Assembly: GCF_020781975.1 (NCBI RefSeq)
Contig: NZ_JAJGNI010000006.1
Span: 1-64,000 of the forward strand
From: Microbacterium schleiferi
Lineage (GTDB): Bacteria > Actinomycetota > Actinomycetes > Actinomycetales > Microbacteriaceae
Direction of reading: 5' to 3'
DNA length: 64,000 bases
Shown one piece after another: positions 17,389 through 27,100 of the stretch. The notes below the pieces were generated by a model. It was not told the DNA's origin, did no database searches, and saw nothing but the letters and a program-made list of their open reading frames with translations. Position numbers and translations under genes: made by a program. Positions within the stretch are counted from its first letter, which is position 1. Every line of letters begins with the position of its first letter.

Positions 17389-18612
17389 GTGACTTCCCTC
17401 GACGCGTCCGACGGCTCGCCGACCGGCGACCATCCCGGTGGCGACGGCCGCCTCACCGTGCTCATCGGTGCTGACACCTTCTTTCCTGACGTCAACGGCG
17501 CCGCGCGTTTCGCGGAGCGGCTCGCGGCAGGTCTGGTTGCTCGCGGGCACGACGTTCACGTCATGGCCCCAAGCAAGACGTGGGCGCAGCACGGCGTGTT
17601 CCGTGAGGTGATCGAAGGTCAGGAGATGACCGTTCACCGCATTCGCTCGTACCGGTGGTATCCGCACGACTGGCTGCGTTTCGTGTGGCCATGGCGCGCC
17701 AAGCACTACTCCCGCATCGTGCTCGATGACGTGAAGCCGGATGTCGTCCACATTCAGTCGCACATCGTGATCGGTCGCGCGCTGACCCGGATCGCGCGCG
17801 AGCGTGGAATTCCCGTCGTCGCGACCAACCACGTCATGCCAGAGAACATCCTCGATTACTCGGCGATGCCGAAGTCGTGGAACGACACGATCATTCGGTG
17901 GGCGTGGGCAGACGCGAACCGAACGTTCCAACTCACCCGTGTCATCACCACTCCTACGCGCCGCGCTGCCGACTACCTGGAGCGGGCGACGGGGATCAGC
18001 GGCGTCATCCCGATCTCGTGCGGCATCGACATGCACAACTACACGCCTGACTTCAGTGCCCGTCCCGACAAGCGCGTGCTGTTCGTCGGTCGACTCACCA
18101 ACGAGAAGCAGATCGATGTCCTGCTGCGAGCCATGACCAAGCTCGACCCCGCACTGGGGGCGACCCTCGACATCGTCGGCGGCGGCGACCAGCGTAAGAG
18201 CTTGGAGGCGCTCGCCGGCGATCTCGGTCTCGCTGATCGCGTGACGTTCCACGGCCACACCTCCGAGGAGGAGTTGCGGGCGCTGTACTCGCGGGCAACA
18301 GTCTTCGCTATCGCCTCGATCGCCGAGCTCCAGTCGATCGCCACAATGGAGGCGATGGCCTCGGGTCTTCCGATCGTCGCGGCCAATGCCGTGGCACTCC
18401 CGCACCTGGTGCACGACGGCGAGAACGGTTATCTCTTCACGCCGGGCGATGACGATGAGCTGGCAGCGCGCCTCACTGATGTGCTCACCGCGGAGTCTGA
18501 GGAGCGCCGCCGGATGCAGCAAGCCTCTCTCGATGCCGTCGCCATCCATGACATCAACCGCACACTCGACACCTTCGAAGCGCTGTACCGCGGCGAACCC
18601 GTCCCGGAGTAG
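17389..18612 (+). CDS. Glycosyltransferase family 4 protein
   Basis: 407 aa, GT-B fold, retaining type. N-terminal acceptor domain begins at TVLIGADTFFPDVNGAARFA; the donor domain carries RVLFVGRLTNEKQIDVLL and the E-x7-E motif in ELQSIATMEAMASGLP. The likely product is a glycolipid or cell-envelope glycan. I chose GTG 17389: a TACAGT box at 17331-17336 would place the mRNA start after the upstream GTG 17338. Two bases separate it from the next GT4 gene, so both probably act in one pathway. Confidence 0.88.
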   Translation: MTSLDASDGSPTGDHPGGDGRLTVLIGADTFFPDVNGAARFAERLAAGLVARGHDVHVMAPSKTWAQHGVFREVIEGQEMTVHRIRSYRWYPHDWLRFVWPWRAKHYSRIVLDDVKPDVVHIQSHIVIGRALTRIARERGIPVVATNHVMPENILDYSAMPKSWNDTIIRWAWADANRTFQLTRVITTPTRRAADYLERATGISGVIPISCGIDMHNYTPDFSARPDKRVLFVGRLTNEKQIDVLLRAMTKLDPALGATLDIVGGGDQRKSLEALAGDLGLADRVTFHGHTSEEELRALYSRATVFAIASIAELQSIATMEAMASGLPIVAANAVALPHLVHDGENGYLFTPGDDDELAARLTDVLTAESEERRRMQQASLDAVAIHDINRTLDTFEALYRGEPVPE

Positions 18613-18614
18613 CA

Positions 18615-19814
18615 ATGCACGTCGTGATGTTCGGCGACCAGCACGCCGAAACGCTCGGCGGCGCACAGGTGTCGATGCGGCTTCAGCGCCGGTTCCTCGA
18701 GAAAGCCGGTCACACCGTCACGATCGTCGCGCCCCGCAGACACGGCCGGCGCTCGGCCCAGCATTCTGAGGACCCGGGATACGCCGACCTTCCATCCATC
18801 CCAGTGACCCTCGATCGCGAGTACTCGATGACGTGGCCGAGTGCCAGGGCCGATCGCGCCGTCGACGCGGTGATGGCCGGGCGGCTACCGGTCGACATCG
18901 TGCACGTGCAGGGTGACTTTTGGGGCGCGTTCCTCGGCCTACGCTTTGCCCGGCGCCACGGTCTTCCCGTGGTGTTCACGTTCCACAACCGGGTCGATGT
19001 CGGCATCCGCGCGGTCGCCCCATTCCCGGACCTCGTGCTGCGCGTTCTGAACCGGTGGGGCCGTCGTGCGCTCTCGGAACCTGCGGATGCGGGCGCCGAC
19101 GGCTGGGCGTACCTACGCATGCTGGCGGCGTCGGCGGATGCCGTCACGGCGCCCTCGGCCCACTTCGCGCGCCGCCTTGAGGCCCACCGCGTCGCCCCCC
19201 ATGTCGATGTCGTTTGGAACGGCATCGACGACGACGAACTGGCCCTGGCACTCAGCTCCCCGCGCGGGCTTCCCGAGTCCAGGTCTCCGCGCCTGGTGTG
19301 GGTCGGGCGCATGAGTCCCGAGAAGCGTCTGATTCCGTTCTTGGAGGCGGTGGTCGCGTCGGGAATCGACGCCGACATCGAAGTGATCGGCAACGGCGCG
19401 CAACGGGCTGCCGCTCAGCGCGTCGCCGAGCGTGCCCGTGCGTCAGTCTTCTTCCTCGGGTCGTTGCCCTATCGCGAAACGCTGCGACGCATCCGGTCGG
19501 CCGACGCCCTCGTCCAGACCTCGATCGGGTTCGAGACGCAGGGAATGACGATCTTCGAGGCTGCGACACTCGGAACCCCATCGATCGTTTGCGACCCGGA
19601 CCTCGTGGCAGAACTCGGCTCTGGTGTGTGGGCAGTTCCGGATGACGAGACCGCAACCCTCGCTGAGGTCTTGCGCAGCGCCGTCGCCGACATCCGCGAC
19701 GGCGCAGCGCCAGTGCCCGACCCGTCGATCGCCGAGAGATTCCGCCAGTCGTCGCGGACCGCGGCCATGCTCGAGGTGTACGAGGCAGCGAGAGCCCGGC
19801 ACGCCGAGCGCTGA
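18615..19814 (+). CDS. Glycosyltransferase family 4 protein
   Basis: 399 aa, GT-B fold. N-terminus HVVMFGDQHAETLGGAQVSM has the typical Gly-rich donor/acceptor loop; VDIVHVQGDFWGAFLGLRFA is the mid N-domain; PRLVWVGRMSPEKRLIPFLE and the E-x7-E motif in ETQGMTIFEAATLGTPSI mark the donor domain. Start ATG lies two bases after the preceding GT stop, so translation is coupled. Sugar and acceptor cannot be told from sequence. Confidence 0.88.
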   Translation: MHVVMFGDQHAETLGGAQVSMRLQRRFLEKAGHTVTIVAPRRHGRRSAQHSEDPGYADLPSIPVTLDREYSMTWPSARADRAVDAVMAGRLPVDIVHVQGDFWGAFLGLRFARRHGLPVVFTFHNRVDVGIRAVAPFPDLVLRVLNRWGRRALSEPADAGADGWAYLRMLAASADAVTAPSAHFARRLEAHRVAPHVDVVWNGIDDDELALALSSPRGLPESRSPRLVWVGRMSPEKRLIPFLEAVVASGIDADIEVIGNGAQRAAAQRVAERARASVFFLGSLPYRETLRRIRSADALVQTSIGFETQGMTIFEAATLGTPSIVCDPDLVAELGSGVWAVPDDETATLAEVLRSAVADIRDGAAPVPDPSIAERFRQSSRTAAMLEVYEAARARHAER

Positions 19815-19830
19815 ACCCGCGCTGGCACCG

Positions 19831-19947
19831 TCACGGCAGGCGTCGATAGTCGGTGGGAACGCGGCGAAAGCCGTCGGTGCGGACGGCGCGGAGCGCGGAA
19901 ACCACGCCCCACACGGCAATCGCTGACATGAAGAGGAGAATAATCAT
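19831..19947 (-). CDS. Small single-pass membrane protein, 38 aa
   Basis: Sequence starts MIILLFMSAIAVWGVVSALR and continues with VRTDGFRRVPTDYRRLP. One membrane helix is followed by a basic cytosolic tail with the R-R-V-P-T-x-Y pattern, which I associate with small proteins in Microbacteriaceae (memory, unchecked). The start at 19947 lies 7 bases after TAGCTT on the minus strand, the same leaderless spacing as other genes here, which supports expression. It is divergent from the GlxA-type regulator gene, with a palindrome in between. Confidence 0.7.
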   Translation of the reverse strand: MIILLFMSAIAVWGVVSALRAVRTDGFRRVPTDYRRLP

Positions 19948-19974
19948 GTCAGAAAAGCTATGATCGAATAATTC

Positions 19975-19990
19975 CCGCCACGAGTGGCGG
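19975..19990. promoter_or_regulatory. Palindrome CCGCCAC-GA-GTGGCGG, candidate operator
   Basis: Perfect 7-bp arms (19975-19981 and 19984-19990) lie between the divergent small membrane protein and the AraC/GlxA-type regulator. The position fits the -35 region of the small gene's leaderless promoter. The adjacent regulator may bind here; that is inference. Confidence 0.5.
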
Positions 19991-20050
19991 AATGAACATA
20001 CGTCGTAGGATTCATGCCACCCTGGGTGCGCTGCCGAAAGTCGAGTCATC

Positions 20051-21028
20051 ATGATCCGCACCGTTGCCACCGTCGTCCAGCCGGGCTTCGCGCCATTCGA
20101 ATTCGGGCTGGCATGTGAGGCTTTCGGTCTCGACCGCTCCGGCGATGGCATCCGGGGGTTCGATTTCCGCATCGTGGCTGCGGAGCCGGGGCTCGTGCCG
20201 AGCAACCTCGGGTTCTCGATCACGGTCGACGAGGATCTATCGTTCGCGGAGACCGCTGATCTTGTGATCGTGACACCGGTGCCGCGCGAGAGATGGCACG
20301 AGGCCGACACCCGGGTATCGGCCGTCGTTCGACGCGCAGCCGAGCGCGGCGCGTGGCTCATGAGTGTGTGCAGCGGGTCGTTCGTCCTGGCGGCGGCGGG
20401 AGTGCTCGACGGTCGTCGTGCCACCACCCACTGGATGTACGCCGAGACCATGGCTCGGATGTATCCCCAGATCGACGTGGACCCCGATGTCCTGTACGTC
20501 CAAGACGGCCGCATCATCACGAGCGCCGGGACGGCGGCGGGGCTGGATGCCTCCCTGCACCTCATGCGCCAGGAACTCGGCGCAGAGGCGACGAACCGCA
20601 TCGCCCGGCGAATGGTGGTCGCACCGCAGCGGGACGGCGGCCAGGCGCAGTTCATCGACAAGCCGCTGCCGGTGGCGGCGTCTCACTCCCTTGCTCCGGT
20701 GACCGACTGGATGCTCGAGAACCTCCGCGCCGATCTGTCGGTGGAACAGCTCGCCGCGCGAGCGCACATGTCGCCTCGGACGTTTGCCCGGCGCTTCAAG
20801 GCGGACCTTGGCGCGACACCGGCGGCGTGGCTTGCCCGCCAGCGCATCATCCACGCGCAGCGGCTGCTCGAGCGCACCGACCTGGGCCTTGACCGGATTG
20901 CGTGGGAGAGCGGATTCGGTTCCGCAGCGGTACTGCGTCAGAACTTTGCGCGGGTCCTGGGGATCACCCCGACCGCGTACCGCGCGCGCTTCCCCTCGGT
21001 ATCGCAGGACCTCGCTCCGACCGGCTGA
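20051..21028 (+). CDS. AraC-family regulator with DJ-1/PfpI-like domain (GlxA type)
   Basis: 325 aa. Residues 1-190 are a DJ-1/PfpI-like domain with the nucleophile-elbow type motif SVCSGSFVLAAAGVLDGRR and ATTHW. Residues about 215-315 hold two AraC helix-turn-helix units (LSVEQLAARAHMSPRTFARR and LDRIAWESGFGSAAVLRQNF). GlxA-type regulators usually respond to small nitrogenous metabolites; the ligand is unknown. It starts at ATG 20051. The Cys in CSG may sense or bind but is not evidence of enzyme activity. Confidence 0.92.
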   Translation: MIRTVATVVQPGFAPFEFGLACEAFGLDRSGDGIRGFDFRIVAAEPGLVPSNLGFSITVDEDLSFAETADLVIVTPVPRERWHEADTRVSAVVRRAAERGAWLMSVCSGSFVLAAAGVLDGRRATTHWMYAETMARMYPQIDVDPDVLYVQDGRIITSAGTAAGLDASLHLMRQELGAEATNRIARRMVVAPQRDGGQAQFIDKPLPVAASHSLAPVTDWMLENLRADLSVEQLAARAHMSPRTFARRFKADLGATPAAWLARQRIIHAQRLLERTDLGLDRIAWESGFGSAAVLRQNFARVLGITPTAYRARFPSVSQDLAPTG

Positions 21029-21104
21029 GGCTGTCCTCGTCTGCGGACGCAACGATCGGGCAACGGCGCCCTGTGGCGTGCTGCGGCTCCGATACACTTT
21101 GGCC

Positions 21105-21776
21105 ATGTCGAGGGCTGGGGGACAGATGGCCGCGTCGCGGATCTCGGTATGGGCCGGTGTTGCTGCGCTGAGCGTTGCTCTGGTCGGGTGCACCCCGGCT
21201 AGTCAGCCCGACCCGACGCCTTCGGCATCCGCATCGACGGAGCCGTCCCCGGATGCCACCTCCGACGGGCCACCGATGACAGAGGCGCCCGCCGAGGAGA
21301 TCGACCTCGACGCTCTCGCGTGCACCGACCTGCTCGATCTGGCCGTCGCGCAGGCCCAGTTCGGGGCAGACGCGCAGTTCATCGCTGAACTCGGACCCAC
21401 GGAATTCGCGGGCATCATGGCGGGCCCTGTCGCAGAGACCGCGCTGACCGAAGCGACACAGAAGATCGGATGCATCTGGGGGATTCCGCAGAGCGACGGA
21501 GCTTTCACCGTCGTTGTTGCCGCGCTGCCGCAGGCATCCCGCGACACCCTCACCACAGCCCTCGGTACCAGTGTCTTTACGGGCACCTTGATCGGTACAG
21601 CTCCGGCATACACGTGGGAGCGCGACGACGCCCTCGGGATGTTCACGACCGTCTACGCTTTCGCGTCCCCACTCTGGGTGACGGTCAACGGCGCAGGCAC
21701 GACGAGTTCGCAAACCGAGATCACCGGTGACGTGCTCAGTCACCTCCGAACGCTGTACCCCAGCCTCGGCGACTGA
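21105..21776 (+). CDS. Secreted lipoprotein of unknown function
   Basis: 223 aa. Signal sequence ISVWAGVAALSVALVGC with lipobox LVGC; the lipidated Cys is residue 29. A Pro/Ser/Thr-rich spacer follows (about 30-65), then a domain with CTDLLDLAVAQAQFG and a second Cys in IGCIWG, which may form a disulfide. It resembles DUF3558-like surface lipoproteins only loosely. ATG 21105 lies 6 bases after TACACT (21093-21098), a leaderless start. Monocistronic; the neighbour converges. Confidence 0.82.
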   Translation: MSRAGGQMAASRISVWAGVAALSVALVGCTPASQPDPTPSASASTEPSPDATSDGPPMTEAPAEEIDLDALACTDLLDLAVAQAQFGADAQFIAELGPTEFAGIMAGPVAETALTEATQKIGCIWGIPQSDGAFTVVVAALPQASRDTLTTALGTSVFTGTLIGTAPAYTWERDDALGMFTTVYAFASPLWVTVNGAGTTSSQTEITGDVLSHLRTLYPSLGD

Positions 21777-21813
21777 GTCCGATCGGCTCCCGCCGCGTCA
21801 GTGGCGGCTGTCG

Positions 21814-23049
21814 TCAGCGGCGCGGCGCGGCTGACGCTGCCCTCCGTAAGGCCACAGCGTCGGAGCGGGAGAGGACGCGCTGTGCTCGCGCGCGAGCGTC
21901 GGTCGCGGCATCCGTGAACGGACGACTGCGCGCGGGACCGGCGAGGTCGGCGAGCGAGGCGAGGGTCTTCTGGAGCCGGATGCCGACCTCCACCATTCCG
22001 GCACCGTCGCGAGCGATCGGGCGGAACGCGTCCTCGACGAGGTCGCCGAGGGTGACGGGCTCGACGGTGACGTGGCCGTATGGTGTGTCGTCGTCGGCCT
22101 CGGTCTGCAGCATGTTCTCGAACACGCGACTGAGGGCAGCGAGGACGTCGATAGCGGTACCTGGGTCGTTGGTCGAGGGTGAGAGCGCGCGGCTCGCGAT
22201 CTCAGATAGGGCGATCATCCCCAGTCGCGGGTCCTGGTCGTAGCTTCGGTGGGACTCGATGTGGAATGCGGTGGCGACTTTCGAACGGACCTCTTCATCA
22301 ACGGTGCCGGCAACCAGCGCGAGGGGGCTGGCCGCGTCGACGACCGTCCCCGGCAGTGCGCGGACATGAATCGTGAGCTCTCGAGCTTCGGCCACCGCTT
22401 CCAGGCGGCCGAGGTCGATGTGCGTAACGTATCCCGCGCGCTCTGGCCTCACCGAGGCGCCGGTCACCGTTCGCGGGTCCTGCCGGCGGGCACCCAGGCT
22501 CGGACGATTCGCGTACTGGGACGTCGTGCGCTGGGCCGCCGATTCGACGCGGTCGATGATGTCCGACATACGCCCGAACGATCCGAGATGTGAGATCCAC
22601 CGCAGGAGCACGACCACGACGATCACGATGACCACCAGCGTGCCCGTGAACAGAATCGCCTGGCCCTGGTCGCCGTAGTAGCCGGTTGAGATCGCGATGA
22701 TTCCCACCATCGAGAAGACGAACGCGCCGATGAAGGTCGACAGCACGTTCTGCGACGTGGGGTCGGCAACCAGGAGCTGAGTTGCACGGGGCGTAGCTAC
22801 CCGTGACGCCGAACCGTAGGCCGTGACCATCGCAGTCAGGGAGAACGTCGTGACGGCGAGCATCGAGCTCGCGACGATCTGCAGGATTTCGTCGACCGAC
22901 CCCTGCCCCAGGTTGACGGCGAGATCGGGAAGCAGCGGCTCGAGGAACCCCGCCGCGAGGGCGAGCAGCACGGCGGCGAGGCTGAACAGCGAGGCCCGGA
23001 ACCACACCGCGCGGGTCATCTGGGTCAGAAACACCCTCACGTTTGTCAT
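21814..23049 (-). CDS. DUF2254 family membrane protein
   Basis: 411 aa. Four hydrophobic segments in the first 150 residues (SLFSLAAVLLALAAGFLEPL, IVASSMLAVTTFSLTAMV, VLSTFIGAFVFSMVGIIAI, ILFTGTLVVIVIVVVVLL) followed by a large soluble domain with SPSTNDPGTAIDVLAALSRV, a DUF2254 hallmark. Function unknown. ATG 23049 (MTNVRV) was chosen over the upstream Met because CGGAG precedes it. Divergent from clpB, 166 bases away. Confidence 0.88.
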   Translation of the reverse strand: MTNVRVFLTQMTRAVWFRASLFSLAAVLLALAAGFLEPLLPDLAVNLGQGSVDEILQIVASSMLAVTTFSLTAMVTAYGSASRVATPRATQLLVADPTSQNVLSTFIGAFVFSMVGIIAISTGYYGDQGQAILFTGTLVVIVIVVVVLLRWISHLGSFGRMSDIIDRVESAAQRTTSQYANRPSLGARRQDPRTVTGASVRPERAGYVTHIDLGRLEAVAEARELTIHVRALPGTVVDAASPLALVAGTVDEEVRSKVATAFHIESHRSYDQDPRLGMIALSEIASRALSPSTNDPGTAIDVLAALSRVFENMLQTEADDDTPYGHVTVEPVTLGDLVEDAFRPIARDGAGMVEVGIRLQKTLASLADLAGPARSRPFTDAATDARARAQRVLSRSDAVALRRAASAAPRR

Positions 23050-23133
23050 CGTCGGCTCCGCATGAGAACCCACGCTATCCCGAGGCCCCGTTTATCGGCG
23101 AAGCTCTTCCCGAATCGACCACGCGGTGATAAA

Positions 23134-23154
23134 ATTGAGTCAGAACGGCTCAAG
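23134..23154 (+). promoter_or_regulatory. HAIR operator upstream of clpB (HspR site)
   Basis: ATTGAGT-N7-GCTCAAG matches the HspR repeat in both arms except the outermost left base and the first base of the right arm. A TAAAAT -10-like hexamer (23130-23135) overlaps its left edge, so HspR would block RNA polymerase. A further CTCAAGTTTGAG stem (23149-23160) overlaps the right arm. This ties clpB to the dnaK operon. Confidence 0.85.
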
Positions 23155-23215
23155 TTTGAGCTCACGCAGATTTCGGCGGACGAACCGCCACCCACGTCGC
23201 CGCGCAGGAGGCATC

Positions 23216-25429
23216 ATGCAGACCACCCCGATGGCCGACCAGGACGAGCAGCAGAGCGCGCTCGAACAGTTCGGTATCAACCTCACCGACCGTGCCCGCC
23301 AGGGCAAACTCGACCCCGTCATCGGGCGGGATGCCGAGATCCGGCGTATCAGCCAGGTCCTGACCCGCCGCACCAAGAACAATCCCGTCCTCATCGGCGA
23401 ACCGGGCGTCGGCAAGACTGCCGTCGTCGAGGGTCTCGCTCAACGCATTGTGGCGGGGGATGTTGCCGAGAGCCTCCGGGGCAAGGAGCTCATCGCGCTC
23501 GATATCTCGGCGCTGGTCGCCGGCGCCATGTACCGCGGGCAGTTCGAAGACCGTCTCAAGAAGGTGCTCAAAGAGATCACCGACTCCGAAGGTCAGATCA
23601 TCACCTTCATCGACGAACTCCACGTGCTCATGGGCGCGGGCGGTGGCGAAGGATCGGTCGCGGCATCCAACATGCTCAAGCCGATGCTCGCTCGCGGCGA
23701 GCTGCACATGATCGGGGCGACGACCCTCAACGAGTATCGCGAGTTCATCGAGAAGGATGCCGCGCTCGAGCGCCGCTTCCAGCAGGTTTACGTCGGCGAA
23801 CCCAACGTCGAAGACACCGTCGCGATCCTTCGCGGACTCAAGGAGCGATACGAGGCACACCACAAGGTCGCGATCTCGGATAGCGCGCTGATCGCGGCGG
23901 CTGCCCTGTCGCACCGCTACATCCCGAGCAGGCAGTTGCCCGACAAGGCCATCGACCTCATCGACGAAGCAGCATCCCGGTTGCGGATGGAGATCGACTC
24001 GGCACCGCTGGAGATCGACGAGCTGCGCCGCCATGTCGACCGGCTCAAGCTTGAGGAGCTCGCTCTCAAGAAGGAGAAGGATGACGCGTCGCGCGAGCGC
24101 CTCGAGAAACTGCGCGCGGACCTGAAGCGCGAGCAGGACAAGCTCTCGGAGCTGCAGGCCAAGTGGGAGACCGAGCGCTCGATCCTCAACCGTGTCGGTG
24201 AACTGAAGACCCGCCTGGATGCGGCGCGCAGCGAGGCCGAGCGCGCTCAGCGCGAGGGTGACCTGGAGCGCGCGTCGCGGCTGCTCTATGCCGAGATCCC
24301 GGCGCTCGAGCGCGGGATCATCGAGGCCGAGAGCATGGAACCCAGCGAAGACCGGATGGTCAACGAGCAGGTCACCGAGGAAGACATCGCGGCTGTCATA
24401 GCCGGGTGGACCGGTATTCCGGTGGGGCGCCTGCTGCAGGGCGAGAGTGAGAAGCTCGTGCACCTCGAGGCCGAGCTCGGCAAGCGCCTGATCGGGCAGA
24501 AGGAGGCAGTGAAGGCGGTCGCCGATGCGGTGCGCCGATCGCGCGCCGGGATCAGCGACCCGAACCGACCGACAGGCTCGTTCCTGTTCCTCGGCCCCAC
24601 GGGAGTCGGCAAGACCGAGCTCGCGAAGGCGCTCGCCGCATTCCTCTTCGACGACGAGCACGCCATGGTGCGCATCGACATGTCGGAGTACGGCGAGAAG
24701 CACTCGGTTGCCCGGTTGGTGGGTGCCCCTCCCGGATACATCGGTTACGAGCAGGGTGGACAGCTGACGGAGGCTGTACGGCGACGTCCGTACAGCGTCG
24801 TCCTGCTCGACGAGGTCGAGAAGGCGCATCCGGAAGTGTTCGACATCCTGCTGCAGGTGATGGATGACGGTCGCCTTACTGACGGCCAGGGTCGCACCGT
24901 GGACTTCACGAACGTCATCCTCATCTTGACCTCGAATCTCGGTTCGCCGATCCTCATCGACCCGACGATGCCGCTGGAGCAGAAGCGCTCACAGGTACTC
25001 GCTCTGGTGCGCCAGGCGTTCAAGCCCGAGTTCATCAACCGGCTCGATGACATCGTCATCTTCCAGGCGCTCTCGCAGGACGATCTGGCCCAGATCGTCG
25101 AACTGACGGTCGACCGACTGCAGCAGCGCCTCCACGAGCGCCGGCTGACCCTCGCGGTCACGCCTGACGCACGAGGGTGGCTTGCCGAGCGGGGCTACGA
25201 CCCGGTGTTCGGTGCTCGTCCGCTGCGCCGTCTCATCCAGTCCGAGATTCAGGATCGCCTGGCGATGGCGCTGCTGTCGGGCGGGGTACGTGACGGAGAC
25301 CTCGTCCGGGTGGATGTTGCGGTCGACGGGGACTCGCTGGTCCTGACCAGTAATGGACCGGCCGCCGCCCCGACGCCGCGTCCGGGCGAGGATGACGACA
25401 TCATCGAAGCCGAACTGATGGACGACTGA
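23216..25429 (+). CDS. clpB: ClpB-type disaggregase without the N-terminal Clp_N domain
   Basis: 737 aa. Two AAA+ modules: NBD1 with GEPGVGKTA and [11 protein letters not shown]2 with GPTGVGKTE and [12 protein letters not shown] long coiled-coil middle domain (about residues 250-390, [20 protein letters not shown]) marks it as ClpB rather than ClpA/C. The usual 150-residue N-domain is absent; the protein begins [19 protein letters not shown] and enters NBD1 directly. CAGGAGG before ATG 23216 fixes the start. It should extract aggregated proteins together with DnaK/DnaJ/GrpE and is under the same HspR control. Confidence 0.93.
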   Translation: MQTTPMADQDEQQSALEQFGINLTDRARQGKLDPVIGRDAEIRRISQVLTRRTKNNPVLIGEPGVGKTAVVEGLAQRIVAGDVAESLRGKELIALDISALVAGAMYRGQFEDRLKKVLKEITDSEGQIITFIDELHVLMGAGGGEGSVAASNMLKPMLARGELHMIGATTLNEYREFIEKDAALERRFQQVYVGEPNVEDTVAILRGLKERYEAHHKVAISDSALIAAAALSHRYIPSRQLPDKAIDLIDEAASRLRMEIDSAPLEIDELRRHVDRLKLEELALKKEKDDASRERLEKLRADLKREQDKLSELQAKWETERSILNRVGELKTRLDAARSEAERAQREGDLERASRLLYAEIPALERGIIEAESMEPSEDRMVNEQVTEEDIAAVIAGWTGIPVGRLLQGESEKLVHLEAELGKRLIGQKEAVKAVADAVRRSRAGISDPNRPTGSFLFLGPTGVGKTELAKALAAFLFDDEHAMVRIDMSEYGEKHSVARLVGAPPGYIGYEQGGQLTEAVRRRPYSVVLLDEVEKAHPEVFDILLQVMDDGRLTDGQGRTVDFTNVILILTSNLGSPILIDPTMPLEQKRSQVLALVRQAFKPEFINRLDDIVIFQALSQDDLAQIVELTVDRLQQRLHERRLTLAVTPDARGWLAERGYDPVFGARPLRRLIQSEIQDRLAMALLSGGVRDGDLVRVDVAVDGDSLVLTSNGPAAAPTPRPGEDDDIIEAELMDD

Positions 25430-25442
25430 CGCCGAGAAACAC

Positions 25443-25481
25443 CGCGGGGCTCGAGATCAGATGATGACCTCGAGCCCCGCG
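25443..25481. terminator. Hairpin between convergent clpB and nitroreductase
   Basis: Perfect 13-bp arms CGCGGGGCTCGAG (25443-25455) and CTCGAGCCCCGCG (25469-25481) with a 13-base loop lie in the 68-base convergent gap. It can act in both directions. Confidence 0.8.
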
Positions 25482-25497
25482 CCTATGCCCCGTGCGA

Positions 25498-26064
25498 TCA
25501 GGCGTCGGCCAGAACTGTCTCCGACAGCGGCCGGCGGGTGCGTGGCGCGGCCTCGCGTTCGCGGACCGCCTCGTCTGCCGCGTCGAGATCGCCGAGGTTC
25601 CCGACGGCCATGACGGTGAGCGGGCGAACCGTCTCAGGGAGCGAGAACGCGGCAGCGATGGCGGCGCGATCGAACCCTCCCATCTGATGGGTCATCAGGC
25701 CGTCGGCGTGTGCCTGCACGGTGAAGTAAGCAGCGGCCTGGCCCGCGTCATACTCGGCCCACGGCAACTCCACGCCGTCGTGCTCGGTATCGGCAAGGAA
25801 GACCACGAAGGCTCCCGCCGTGATCGCCCAGACCCGGTTGAACCCCGTGAGCGCATCCGAGATCTGCGAGAACGTGTCAGTTCCGCGCCGTGCGACGATC
25901 ATTCGCCATGGCTGGGTGTTTGCCGCCGACGGGGCCCAGCGCGCAGCCTCGAGGGCTGCCGACAACGCTGACTCGTCGACGGGGCGCTGATCGTCGAAGA
26001 CCCGAGTGCTGCGGCGGTTCGCGAGGACATCGAGCAGGGCATTGGACGGGGCGATGGTGGTCAT
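25498..26064 (-). CDS. Nitroreductase family protein
   Basis: 188 aa, FMN-dependent fold. FMN-contact motifs NRRSTRVFDD and APSAANTQPWRMIVARRG are near the N-terminus, and VREREAAPRTRRPLSETV ends the protein as in family members. Reduces quinones, nitro groups or flavin-linked substrates with NAD(P)H; the physiological substrate is unknown. ATG 26064 follows GGGAGA. The LLM oxidoreductase gene lies 89 bases upstream in the same direction. Confidence 0.9.
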   Translation of the reverse strand: MTTIAPSNALLDVLANRRSTRVFDDQRPVDESALSAALEAARWAPSAANTQPWRMIVARRGTDTFSQISDALTGFNRVWAITAGAFVVFLADTEHDGVELPWAEYDAGQAAAYFTVQAHADGLMTHQMGGFDRAAIAAAFSLPETVRPLTVMAVGNLGDLDAADEAVREREAAPRTRRPLSETVLADA

Positions 26065-26153
26065 GATTTCTCCCGGTGTTGAGGAATGTGGGAACGGACC
26101 CCGTCGTCCTTTTCCGTCAACACCGAGTTCCGGTTGGTATTCCCCGCGCCGCG

Positions 26154-26981
26154 TCAGGCTCCGTTCATCCGGTCTCGCCACTCCAGCAGCGGCTTCACGG
26201 GGGAGAGGTCGTAGTCCGGCCCGTCAATCGACGGGATGATGAATCGCACCCCGAGCGGATGCAGCCGCTCCAGGGCATCCTGTTCCAGCAGCGGCCCGAA
26301 TCCGCGCGGCGTGAAGCCCGTCGCGATCTCGATGTCGGCGGGATCCCGATTGACGCGGGCACACCAATCGTGAAGTACGTCGAGCTTGTGCGGGATCTTC
26401 TCAATCGGCGTGAACGTATGCCAGATGGCGGCGTGCTCGGCTACGAGCCGGAGTGTCTTCTGTTCGCCCTGTCCGCCGATGAGGATCGGGATGTCCCGCG
26501 TCGGGGCCGGATCCAACAACTCCCACCGGCGACGGATGCGGCCGAGGTCGTCGCGCAGATCGTTCAGCCGTGATCCGACAGTGCCGAACTCGTAGCCGTA
26601 CTCGAGGTAGTCCTTCTCGGCCCAGCCGGAGCCCGTGCCGAAGATCAGCCGACCCGTCCCGCCTCTCGCACTGATGTGATCGACGGTGCGGGCCATGTCG
26701 GCCTGCAGGTCGGGGTTGCGGTACGAGCTGCAGTTGACCAGCGGGCCGAACTCCACGCGATCCGTGAGTTCGGCGATCGAGGCGAGCATCGTCCACGCCT
26801 CGTAGTGTGCGGCCTCCAGCGGTTCGGTGAGCGGGAAGAAGTGATCCCAGTTGAAGATCGCGTCGACTCCCAGATCTTCGGCGCGAAGGATGGCATCGCG
26901 GATCTGGGAGTAGGAGGCATGCTGGGGCGCGAGCTGCACGCCGACGCGCACGGGGCGATGCTTTGCGGGGTGGGTCGTCAT
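26154..26981 (-). CDS. LLM class oxidoreductase, probably F420-dependent
   Basis: 275 aa, luciferase-like monooxygenase TIM barrel. Typical features are VRVGVQLAPQHASYSQIRDA, DAIFNWDHFFPL and LIFGTGSGWAEKDYLEYGYE. Actinobacterial members commonly use F420; sequence alone cannot separate F420 from FMN. ATG 26981 lies 6 bases after GATACT, a leaderless-like start. Divergent from the RraA-like gene. Confidence 0.88.
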   Translation of the reverse strand: MTTHPAKHRPVRVGVQLAPQHASYSQIRDAILRAEDLGVDAIFNWDHFFPLTEPLEAAHYEAWTMLASIAELTDRVEFGPLVNCSSYRNPDLQADMARTVDHISARGGTGRLIFGTGSGWAEKDYLEYGYEFGTVGSRLNDLRDDLGRIRRRWELLDPAPTRDIPILIGGQGEQKTLRLVAEHAAIWHTFTPIEKIPHKLDVLHDWCARVNRDPADIEIATGFTPRGFGPLLEQDALERLHPLGVRFIIPSIDGPDYDLSPVKPLLEWRDRMNGA

Positions 26982-27100
26982 CCTTCGAGTATCGTCCGAT
27001 CCGGTCGTGACGGACCCGCGGTTGCGCCGCTCGGAAGTCTGCGGAATCTTTCCGGCTGCCGACCCACTCACCCGGCGATGCGCGCAGATACCGTCAGGGC

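Noticed and set aside
23162..24829. A 555-codon minus-strand frame inside clpB
   Set aside because: Same antisense effect; clpB has all AAA+ motifs on the plus strand.
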